Shown here: one piece after another, positions 56,181 through 64,000 of the stretch
Layout of the letters: every line of letters starts with the position of its first letter
Numbering within the stretch: position 1 is the first letter of the stretch
The notes under the pieces: model-generated
What the model was told of the DNA's origin: nothing
Databases searched by the model: none
What the model saw: the letters and a program-made list of their open reading frames with translations, nothing else
Translations under genes and position numbers: made by a program
DNA from: Ornithodoros turicata
Taxonomy: Eukaryota > Arthropoda > Arachnida > Ixodida > Argasidae
Length of the DNA: 64,000 nt
Assembly: GCF_037126465.1 (NCBI RefSeq)
Contig: NC_088205.1
Location: forward strand, 29,743,482-29,807,481
Direction: 5' to 3'

Positions 56181-57476
56181 ATGGACACGATTAACGTCGT
56201 ACATCCCGACACTCCTCTGTTGGATAAGTCGGAAACACAGTTATTTTCCGTGCCGGGAACGCAGTGGCATATACTGAAGGGGGAATATGAGGTATTCTAC
56301 CCGGTCGCTGACATATCCTCCGTCATAGAGTTCCAGCTTTCGAATTTGGGGCACCACTATCTCGATTTGAACTCCGCGTACATAGTGACGAAAGTCCGCA
56401 TCGTACGTGACGATGGTTCGCTACCGGAAACACAGGCTGGCGATCGGACGACCTACGACGAGGTCTACCCCGTCAACGCGTTCGCCAGCTCGCTTTTCAA
56501 GAACGTAGCCGTCTTCTTGAATCAGACCATGATTACGAATAATGATTTGTATAGCTATAGAAGCTACTTGGATATTTTGCTTCACGCCAGCACCACGGAG
56601 CAAAATACCGTGCATAAAGCAGGTCTGTACACGCAAGAAGAAGCGCGTCAAACGGAAAACAACATTCGCGCTCGTGGACCGGCCGAACGATACAACCTCA
56701 CACGTGGCGGCAAGACCATCGACCTGGTTTCCAAGATCAACTCGGACACTTTCCTGCAGCCTAAGCTACTCATATCGGGAGTGGAAATTAGGCTTGTTTT
56801 TTATCAAGGCTCCGACGCGTTCCGCATTATGAAGACCGACCAGGAGCAGCACACGCATAGAGTGGAAATCATGAGTGCCACTTTGTACATAAAGAAAATC
56901 ACCGTGTCTCCCAGCCTATTCCTCGGACACGAAACGGAATTGCAGAAGCGCAAGGCTCTCTACACACTGGCCGGAAGTGAATCGCGTATTCGTTCGCTAC
57001 CAGTTGGCAACCTGGATGCATGCCTGGAAGATTTATTTCCTGAGAAGATACCGTCTAAGGTGGTGGTCGCATTCGTGCCCACCCTAGCCTAACAGGGAGC
57101 ATTCAATCGGGACCCGTACCGATTCGTGAACTGCGACATTGAGTCGGCGACGCTCACCGTGAACGGGACGCAGCGAATAGACACGTTCGACTTCAACAAT
57201 AACCTGAACCACCGAAGCTACTTCAACCTCCTGGAGCAGCTGTGTGAGAAGCACGTCTCCTACGAATACGACCACTACGTTGGAAACAAGTTCCTACTGT
57301 ACTACGACCTGGATCCCGATCAATCCTCCGTCCACCTGTCACCGATCAGGCGTGGAAACGTTCGTCTGCAACTCAAGTTCCGACGTGCCTTGGCCGAACC
57401 CACGACCGTATTGATACTGTCCGAGAGTGTGCGAATTATGTCCATCGATAAGAACAGGAACGTCACACTGGATTAG
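56181..57476 (+). pseudogene. MCP: Major capsid protein candidate, one in-frame stop
   Basis: The frame opens at ATG 56181 and would span 431 codons, but TAA at 57090-57092 interrupts it after 303. On both sides the same frame continues with capsid-like blocks. Before the stop are VPGTQWHILKGEYEVFYPVA, VFLNQTMITNNDLYSYRSYL and SRIRSLPVGNLDACLEDLFP. After it are RDPYRFVNCDIESATLTVNG, FNNNLNHRSYFNLLEQLCEK and NRNVTLD. The near-NPF-xF motif just after the stop is conserved in hexon-type (double jelly-roll) Polinton capsids. The stop lies at the usual inter-domain boundary. A true nonsense mutation is most likely. Readthrough or a base error cannot be excluded. The next gene follows after 2 nt. 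Confidence 0.75.
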
Positions 57477-57478
57477 CA

Positions 57479-57913
57479 ATGTTCGAGCAAGATATCGAGA
57501 GACTCCTGAAGTACAACGATTACACTTCGGCGCTCTTTCGCGGTGTATACGCTCGAGACGATCGTCTGCCCGCACTGGATAGACCGGGTATAATCGTGGT
57601 GAACACCGATCGGCGACAGCAAGCTGGGGAGCACTGGATTTTGTACGCGAAAATGAAGGATGACCTCATCTACTTTGATTCCTTCGGATTGCCGCCCATC
57701 GAACCCGAGCTGAAACGCCTCACCGTCGACGAATATAATGATGTCTGTATCCAAAGCCTGTATTCTCCAATGTGTGGTGTGTACTGTTGTATTGTGGCGA
57801 CATTGTTGGCGAAAGGGAAATCACTGAAGAGCATTGTATCCCTGTTTTCCGATAATCTCGCCGCTAATGACCTAAAATCAATAAAGCTGCTAGAAAAGTT
57901 GTTTGTCGCTTAA
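57479..57913 (+). CDS. PRO: Adenain/Ulp1-type cysteine protease (144 aa)
   Basis: Virion maturation protease. Active-site residues are visible in the usual order: H in AGEHWILYAK, D in LIYFDSFGLP, Q in IQSLYSP and C in SPMCGVYCC. Length is at the short end of the family. It should cleave the small precursor proteins (RGG-type sites in the two basic proteins are candidates). It is the last gene of the rightward block, starting 2 nt after the capsid frame. Confidence 0.9.
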   Translation: MFEQDIERLLKYNDYTSALFRGVYARDDRLPALDRPGIIVVNTDRRQQAGEHWILYAKMKDDLIYFDSFGLPPIEPELKRLTVDEYNDVCIQSLYSPMCGVYCCIVATLLAKGKSLKSIVSLFSDNLAANDLKSIKLLEKLFVA

Positions 57914-58136
57914 AAACGCCTGGCGTCCTTTATTCTCTATAGCTCCCCACAAACTACACTTGCTTAGTCAATGAATACGCGCTATAGCTCCCTATCATAT
58001 CATTCTATCAATAGAGCTTCCCATCATATCAGCCTATCTTCCTAATCCATCACAACAACGCAACATTTAAAATCAGAAATACATGTATTTTTATTTTTCC
58101 CGCTGATTACATATGGGACGCGGACTTTCGTCGCGG
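57914..58136. other. Convergent intergenic region
   Basis: Separates the protease from the leftward gene. It contains AT-rich words and repeated 'atcatatca' blocks but no clear AATAAA for the rightward block. Confidence 0.4.
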
Positions 58137-58472
58137 TCACTTCTTCTTCGCGTGAGTAAAGATGATGTCGGGCGATGCGGCTCTTTTACCATCCCTGAAT
58201 ATCTCCTTCTTCTCTAGTTTCAGATCTGGTAATTCTCGCATTTCTTGCAAATCTTCATCCGTGAGTCGCCTAAAACGACTGGGTAGGTACACCTTCACGC
58301 GTTTATCGTTGTCCATCAGGAGTTCCACGTACACGGACTCCCCATAGATAGTGTCCACTTTGCGTAAGTCCAACACGTCGAGCTTTTCGTTGTTTGGAAC
58401 AATGCTCATTTTCTGAATGTCTCCATCACCGGGTTTCTTTAGTTTATCCAGCTTCTCGACAATAGATGACAT
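58137..58472 (-). CDS. Conserved small Polinton protein, leftward (111 aa)
   Basis: Starts MSSIVEKLDKLKK at ATG 58472. The central segment LDVLDLRKVDTIYGESVYVE then VYLPSRFRRLTDEDLQEM follows a pattern (a 'kv.T.yG...v.L......LP.Rf...l' layout) seen in a small protein of many animal Polintons. It looks like an OB-fold or ssDNA-binding type, which would suit replication; this function is inferred. It is the only leftward gene, with a TATA-like TTTATATAAAAG at 58655-58644. Confidence 0.65.
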   Translation of the reverse strand: MSSIVEKLDKLKKPGDGDIQKMSIVPNNEKLDVLDLRKVDTIYGESVYVELLMDNDKRVKVYLPSRFRRLTDEDLQEMRELPDLKLEKKEIFRDGKRAASPDIIFTHAKKK

Positions 58473-58660
58473 ATCTCTCAGTGCAAGTTTCTACGCACGC
58501 CAAATGAACTGAAAATGAGGACGACTATTACCTAACTTTCCTCATCTTGAAGACAATAGTGAAACACACCTTTCTCGTTGTGCGCTTCACGAGGAGTCGA
58601 CCGACGGCTTCACAGACCTCAAATGAGTTGTATATATCGCGACTTTTATATAAAGCACCT
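58473..58660 (-). promoter_or_regulatory. Leftward promoter and leader with possible mini-intron
   Basis: On the minus strand a TATA box (58655-58644) lies about 170 nt above the ATG. A GTGTGT donor (58569) and a CATTTTCAG acceptor (58509) would define a 61-nt intron that removes an upstream ATG (near 58542). This is inference from signals only. Confidence 0.35.
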
Positions 58661-58889
58661 CCGGAGGAGCGCAAGGGTGGTGCGATTCTGTTTACACAAT
58701 CACACGGGAACAGCATGTGATATATGATGCGCGCGCGAAGGACATTTGGAAACTGCATAAGCGAACCCTTTGTTTTTGGCGCTTGTTTCGGCAATGAGCT
58801 GGTGGGCTCATAGGGATATTTTCCTTCAGATAGACTTGTCTCATCAAGCACAACAGTTTACTTTTGGTTTTAATACGCGTGGCCTCGGA

Positions 58890-59320
58890 AAACATGATTT
58901 ACGTGGTGACCCAGTTTCTCGTTACATCACCTTGACGCAACATTTTTTTTTTTCACTAGGGCCCGCCACGATGGGTGGAAGTGCGTTTTTGATATTAAAC
59001 AGATGGCACCGTCGTGTTGGGGCTTGTCTCAAGGTGACCCAATTTCTCGTTACATTACCTTGACGCAACTTCCCCGAGAATAAAACAAAGCTCACCGTTC
59101 TATAGTATAAACTCATTTTGACCATGAAGCGCATTTTGATATAAAACAGGCGACCCCAACGTGTTGGAACATGCAACCGACTCAAGGTGACCCAATTTCT
59201 CGGAGAAGACCTATTTACATTACCTTGACGCAACATTCTCTTCGATGGTGAATGCTCACCATTGCGGCCGCGCGCGTTCTGATATTAAACAGATGGCCCC
59301 AACGCGGCCTCATCCTCGAG
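58890..59320. repeat. Three diverged 120-150-bp iterons in the central intergenic region
   Basis: Block 1 (AAGGTGACCCAATTTCTCG ... ATTACCTTGACGCAAC) occurs at about 58914-58941, 59030-59069 and 59183-59234. Block 2 (GATATTAAACAGATGG) is at 58991, 59137 and 59281. Block 1 is itself an inverted repeat (TCAAGGT ... ACCTTGA). The array sits between the leftward gene and polymerase B. Confidence 0.75.
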
Positions 59321-59392
59321 GTGCCACATGATTTACGACTGCGTGGAAACAAGCGAGCCCCGACGTGTTGGCGCATGCAGCGTGGATGCCGG

Positions 59393-59510
59393 TTTATAAG
59401 CCGCGCGATCGCCTCAGGGGGGGGAACAGTCTGCTTTCACTCGCTTCACAAGTAAGTTATTCCCTCCTTTACTTGTTGCACGTTTCTTACTGATGCGCGT
59501 TTATTTTCAG
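59393..59510 (+). promoter_or_regulatory. PolB promoter, initiator and 59-nt 5' intron
   Basis: TTTATAAG (59393-59400) is followed 35 nt later by an initiator-like ACAGTC (A at 59428). An intron with donor GTAAGT (59452) and acceptor TTATTTTCAG (ending 59510) follows. Its removal places the A at 59451 directly before TG at 59511, creating the polymerase start codon. No ATG precedes the frame otherwise. Confidence 0.7.
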
Positions 59511-62500
59511 TGCCTCGGTGTGTGTTCTGCTTTTTTGATCCTCACGATATCGAGGATGAATCGGACGACGACGACGACGATTCTCGGGACGGCGCACCTC
59601 CTACACTGCCTGCTCACGTGATGCGATCGCACCCCGACGTGGATACATCCTTCCTGCCCTTCTTCCAGACTGACGCCGCATTTAGAGGTATCGTCAAAAG
59701 ATTCACGCTATTGGCATCTGTTCACGATCAGGGAGTAGAGTATTTGCGACAATATTTAATGAGTCACTTTCACGATATGCTCGCCATATTGAGAGCGCAA
59801 AGAATACCCTTTAGGTTTTGCATTTGTTCCGACGTCTTAATGGTGAAGGAAACTCGGGGGGAGATAACCGCGCACATAGCCCACTTTATGGCGTTTGCTC
59901 GCGAAGTCCACAGCGACGGAGCCGTCGCGAATACCCTGATGGACGCGATTCAGGAGTCCACGGGACGCGTCGAAAATTATAAGCGGGAAGGGAGTGGGTT
60001 CGTGTCCGCCGACGTCCAAAACGTTCAAATATGCATTTCCGCGGTGAAAACTAAAAAATTCGGATGTAGTGGGACACTTCCCGATCATTTGGCTAAGCGC
60101 AGGAACGTGCTGACGAATATTCATTTACCGGCACGTAAGGAGGGTGAGTGTTTTAAATACAATACGCTCGCCCTCCTGCACCCGCAGGAAAGGAATTCGT
60201 GGAAAAAATGTGAAAACTATGCCGCGGATTACTGGTGGCCTAGTCGCTTCCCCGTTTCCTACTCTGATCTGGACGAATTTGAAGACAAAAACCAGATATC
60301 CGTGTACGTATACGAGTACGTCGATCAGGGAGTGCACGTGTCGCGACCTCCAAAACTCGAGTATGAAAAGAAAATTCACTTATTGGCTATAGATGAACAT
60401 TTTTTCGGAATCAAGTCTCTCGAGCGGTTACTGATGAGAGACAAGAGGCGTTTCGTGTGCGAGCGCTGCACGCGCTCTTTCCTGAAGGAAGAGAGCATGG
60501 CGAAACATCGTCGCCTGTGCGCGGACGTAAACGAAATCATATTGGAATTTTGCGAACCGGGCAAAAACTTTGTAGAATTTACTAAAATTCAGTACAAGCA
60601 GCAGTATAACTACGTCGTCGCGTTGGACACGGAGAGCGTGCTCGCGCCCAGCGGTGTTGGCATGCAGCGTCACGTCACCTCGAGCTTCTGTGCCGTGCGC
60701 ACCCACGACTCGAAGGTGATGCGCATCAGGACGCACCACGGTGAAGATTCCGCGAGGCAGTGCGTCAGAGCTCTGATGGAAATGCGAGATGAGATGATCG
60801 CCCTGAACGCTTGCCCAGCCGAAATGGTGCTGAATGACGAGCAACGAGCGCGACACGAAGCTGCCACCCACTGCGCGTACTGCGTGCGGGAGTTCGCGCA
60901 AGATCTACCCCGTGTCCGGCACCACGACCATTCCAAGCGTTGTACTGCCGGCGAGACAAATTACATCGCAACGCTGTGCAACCCCTGTAACGTGGCGTAC
61001 ACGACGCGGGAAAAACTGCCCATCATGGTGCACAATCTGGCCTACGATTTGGCCGGACTACTGCGGGAATTTCACCTTCTCGAGTGGAAGCGAGCTCCCT
61101 TCATCGTGGCCAGTTCCATGGAAAAAATTCGATCGTTCGAAATTGGCACCTTCCTATTCAGAGATACCATGCAGTACCTAAATTCGTCGCTGGGAGAGCT
61201 CGTGGAAACCGTCAAATCCATGGGGGGCGCAGAGGCGTTCCAATGCCTGAAGCAGGTATTTGGAGACGACTACGAAATTTTGCTTCGTAAAGGTGTATTC
61301 CCGTACAGCCACGTTAGCTCGTTCGCGGTCTACGACGAATTGGCTCTGCCTGCAAAATCCGCCTTCCGAAACGATCTGACGGGGGAGGATATAAGCGACG
61401 AAGACTATCAGTACGCGCTGCACGTATTTGAACGTTTTGGATGCTCGAATCTGAGGGATTATAATGCATTGTACCTGAAAACGGATGCCCTGTTACATGC
61501 TGACGTAATGCAGCACTTCCGGCGCCTGTGCTACGACGCGCGCGGATTGGAATTGCTTCATTGCGTTTCGCTGGCATCCTATTCGTGGCAATGCGCTCTA
61601 AATTACACGCGGGCGAAATTGGAGCTGATCATCGATGAGGACATGTACCGGACCATCGAATCGGGTGTTAGAGGCGGACTCTGTCAGGCGAGCAGGCGTC
61701 ATTTACGGGCTAACAACCCGTTGTGCAGTGGCTACGATCCCGATAAGGAGGAGGTGTACATATCGTACATAGATTGCAACAATCTTTACGGCTTCAGTAT
61801 GATAAAGCACCTCCCCGTCGGCAATTTCGAATGGGTCGAGGATTTTAGCTCCGTGGATTTTATGCGTCATCCCACGGATTCGGACGTGGGATACGTGTAC
61901 GTGTGCGATTTGGAGTATCCAAAATCTATCCACGCGCTGACGCGGTACTTCCCCCTGGCTCCCGAGAAGGCGGTCGTTCCGAAGGAATGGCTCTCACCAT
62001 TCCAGCGGGGGCTCCTCGAAGAGTTAATGTATCAACCAGCGAACAGCAAAAAGCTGCTGCTCACGTGCAAGGACAAGGTCGGGTACGTCGTTCATTACGC
62101 GCTGCTCGCGCTCTATTGTAGATTGGGCATGCGGGTGACGAAAATTCACCGAATTCTAAAATTTCGTCAGGCACCATTCCTGCGTCCCTACATCGAGGAC
62201 AATGTTGCCAGACGCGTCGCCTCGAGCACGACGTTCGAGAAAAATTTCTATAAAATCTCAAATAATGCGGTCTTCGGGCGTACGTTGCTAAATAAATTTA
62301 ATATGCGAGACATTCGAGTAGCCTTCGATGAGGAGACAGCGAGTCGCCTCGGGAGTCGGGCGGAATGCGCGCGAATGGAAATTTTGTCCCCCGATTGCGT
62401 CATGTACGAAATGCGCAAAAGAAAAGTGCGATGCGATTTCCCCCTGCAGATTGGCTTCACGATTTTAGAACTGAGTAAGTTAACCATGTACTCGTTCTAC

Positions 62501-63043
62501 TATGAAACCCTGCTGAGCAAGCTCACTTGTCCGGTGATTACCTGCTACTTTGACACGGATTCTCTGATCCTCGGCCTATTCTGCAAGGACTACGAAGATC
62601 AGTTACGCGCGATCGCCGACGACCATTTAGATTTGTCTTCCTTCGATCGTGATCATCCACTGTACAGCGAGAGGAATCGCGGTAGACTTGGCGCGTTCAA
62701 AAGTGAAACGGGTAGCGTACCCATCGAGGAAGTAATATGCCTGAAAGCCAAAATGTATTCTATCAAATTAGCCGGGGGAAAACAAATTGCAAGAGCTAAA
62801 GGGGTCAAAAAGAACATTGTGCGCAAACACCTCCTCCATGATACGTACCGCGATACCCTATTCAAGCACGCTAGCGTATCGCACGAACAGGTGTCAATAG
62901 TGGGAAAGAAACAGTGCATGTACACCATCCGAAACGTGAAAAGAAGTCTGATGGCGTACGACGACAAACGGTACCTCTACAATGACGTGGACTCCTACCC
63001 GTACGGAAGCTGCGAATATGGTAAGCTCGAGTGGATGACGTAG
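59451..63043 (+). CDS. POLB: Protein-primed family B DNA polymerase (1177 aa)
   Basis: Coding exon 2 is 59511-63043; the A of the ATG comes from 59451 via the 59-nt intron. Residues 1-60 are acidic. A C-x2-C...H-x4-C finger (CERCTRSFLKEESMAKHRRL) lies near 316. Exonuclease motif I is DTES at 373. An HNH-like block (RHHDHSK, CNPCN) follows, then exonuclease II HNLAYDL near 506. Exonuclease III is LKTDALLHADV. Polymerase motif A is DCNNLYG at 755, motif B NNAVFGRT at 917 and motif C YFDTDSL at 1013. Length and order are normal for Polinton pPolB, and no lesion is visible. Polymerisation is expected to start from a terminal protein on the inverted repeats. Confidence 0.9.
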
Positions 63044-63137
63044 ATAGCGGGATTTCACACGGCATTCTTTCCTCCGCCGCACAGATAATGCAGAGGATGA
63101 GTAGGAGTAGCGTCATTTGACCTGCGTCACTGGAAGG

Positions 63138-63554
63138 ATGTGGTACCTCGTTCTCTTCTCGCTCGTCTCGTGCGCACTGGCGCTGGACGCCGGCAACTGT
63201 ACTGCGAGCATCAAGCTGGAGAAGGATAAGCACACGTACGCGCACGAATGCCCCGGCGACATCTTGGTCATCAGAGAGTGGCACGTGGTACCTATGCGGT
63301 CCGGCATTAACCTGGACAGGAACGCTACTGGATCGTTGCGTACGTGCCTTCACTCGCTGGACGTGAGCGACAGCTACGAAGATATCCAGTGCACGCGGAA
63401 GTGCCAACTCACGGAGGACGAAATTTTTCTCAGCCGCTGTCCCGGAGACGTCTACATGATCCGTCACTTCCGTGGAACCATGCCCAGCATCAAGGGAATC
63501 AACCTCTCCAAAACTGCCATGCTTTTCCTCAAACATGTACTCAATAAACGTTGA
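63138..63554 (+). CDS. Secreted protein of two internal repeats, Polinton cargo (138 aa)
   Basis: The start is ATG 63138; the frame above has no ATG. It has a signal peptide MWYLVLFSLVSCALA, with cleavage likely before LDAGNC. The mature part is two homologous repeats. Repeat 1 has ECPGDILVIREWHVVPM and SGINLDRNATGSL. Repeat 2 has RCPGDVYMIRHFRGTMP and KGINLSKTAMLFL. Shared residues are CPGD, IR, GINL, an alanine and two leucines. There are six or more cysteines and N-glycosylation sites at NCT and NAT. AATAAA overlaps the stop codon (63546-63551). It lies between polymerase and right terminal repeat. I recognise no family. Confidence 0.75.
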   Translation: MWYLVLFSLVSCALALDAGNCTASIKLEKDKHTYAHECPGDILVIREWHVVPMRSGINLDRNATGSLRTCLHSLDVSDSYEDIQCTRKCQLTEDEIFLSRCPGDVYMIRHFRGTMPSIKGINLSKTAMLFLKHVLNKR

Positions 63555-63603
63555 AAGGTATTTTTTTCCCTGTCTGTTCGATCTCATAGAGCTATCTGAG
63601 ATA

Positions 63604-64000
63604 GGTTAGAACCATCTGAAGCCGCCGGCGAGCGACCCGCGCACCATCTGGCGGCGGCCACCCGCTAGCCCGGGTAAGTTTGAGGCCGCAGCGGGGCGTC
63701 CGGCGGCAGCGGCGGCGGCTGGGAGAGTGATCAGTAGGCTTAGAATGGACCAATCAGCGGAGCCGGTTAATTACCATAAAGGGGGCGTGCTCAGCGATAC
63801 GCGTGCACCAATCAGCGTGAAGAGCCGAGTAATTAGCATAAAGGGGCGGAGCTACAGTCAACCAATCAATGATCAGTCAAGGCTTAGCACGGGCCGCTCA
63901 GTGTGAACTGGGCGGAGCCAAGCCAACTAATTAGCATAAAGGAGCGGAGCTACAGTCAGCCAATCAGTGGCGTGGTGGCCAATCAACGTGAAGTGGGCGG
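63604..64000 (-). repeat. Right terminal inverted repeat of the Polinton (partial)
   Basis: Reverse complement of 50690-51088, carrying the same CCAAT, GC-box and ATGCTAAT-type array. It runs off the window end with about 175 bp expected to be missing. Confidence 0.9.

Larger units (their letters stand above)
50515..64000. mobile_element. Polinton/Maverick, nearly complete, right end outside the window
   Basis: The left terminus is placed at AGTAGTATTG (50515), matching the AGTAGTACTG end of the mini-Polinton. The terminal inverted repeat aligns 50690 with 64000, so the right end should lie about 175 bp beyond the window. Gene content is diagnostic: protein-primed polymerase B, retroviral-type integrase, FtsK/HerA-type ATPase, adenain-like protease, double-jelly-roll-type major capsid candidate and penton-like protein, plus small basic proteins. 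These elements are self-synthesising transposons related to adintoviruses. The ATPase and major capsid genes are broken in this copy; the others are open. Confidence 0.9.

Noticed and set aside
59510..59512. GTG as the polymerase start codon
   Set aside because: Non-ATG starts are unlikely here, and a consistent mini-intron creates an ATG in the same frame.
1..64000. tRNA, rRNA or bacterial-type operon features
   Set aside because: No cloverleaf or rRNA block was recognised, and the introns, LTR elements and LINEs mark the DNA as eukaryotic; the compact gene block at 51-58 kb belongs to a Polinton.

Overview
The window is eukaryotic nuclear DNA from an arthropod, most likely a tick or other arachnid (inferred from the transposon mix, short AG-bounded introns and TTAGG-type motifs; no species marker is present). 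It contains no certain conserved host gene. Almost everything recognisable is a transposable element, so the value lies in how well the elements can be resolved.

Layout. (1) 0.6-11.1 kb: a P-element/THAP9-like transposase gene on the minus strand, reconstructed here as 13 exons. A THAP DNA-binding domain is split over two exons, followed by ten tiny cassette exons that are all phase 0, then a coiled coil and the transposase body. The gene is dead, with one nonsense codon and three frameshifts. A foldback MITE sits in one intron. (2) 11.1-24.3 kb: mostly unassigned DNA with a pogo/Tigger-like deletion derivative (13281-14184), exons of a DUF4806-like gene (about 14.8-15.6 kb) and a large inverted duplication (arms of 1.7 kb, 17.8-22.7 kb). 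(3) 24.3-37.5 kb: a three-level nest. An I-clade-like LINE (minus strand) is split by a Gypsy-type LTR element (28836-37152, target duplication GTTAC). That element is itself split by a Penelope-like element (33557-36233, 12-bp target duplication). (4) 37908-42556: a 4.65-kb element with the hallmarks of a Polinton/Maverick (AGT...ACT ends, long terminal inverted repeats, 6-bp target duplication CCTGTA). It has none of the replication or capsid genes and instead carries two unrecognised small genes. (5) 44.8-50.5 kb: a second, plus-strand I-like LINE, damaged. (6) 50515 to beyond the window end: a nearly complete Polinton (about 13.5 kb visible). It carries a packaging ATPase, integrase with chromodomain, penton-like and major capsid proteins, adenain-type protease, small core-like proteins, protein-primed DNA polymerase B and a secreted two-repeat protein of unknown function.

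How the Polinton works as a unit. Head-to-tail structural genes (51.2-57.9 kb, overlapping by 4-14 nt) read rightward. A small conserved gene reads leftward from a central intergenic region. Polymerase B reads rightward from a TATA promoter, through a 59-nt intron whose removal creates the ATG. Two genes are broken in this copy. The ATPase is interrupted by a 696-bp TA-flanked transposon directly after the Walker A region, and the major capsid gene has one in-frame TAA. The terminal inverted repeats are about 96% identical by eye and carry arrays of CCAAT, GC-box and ATGCTAAT motifs, so the insertion is fairly young.
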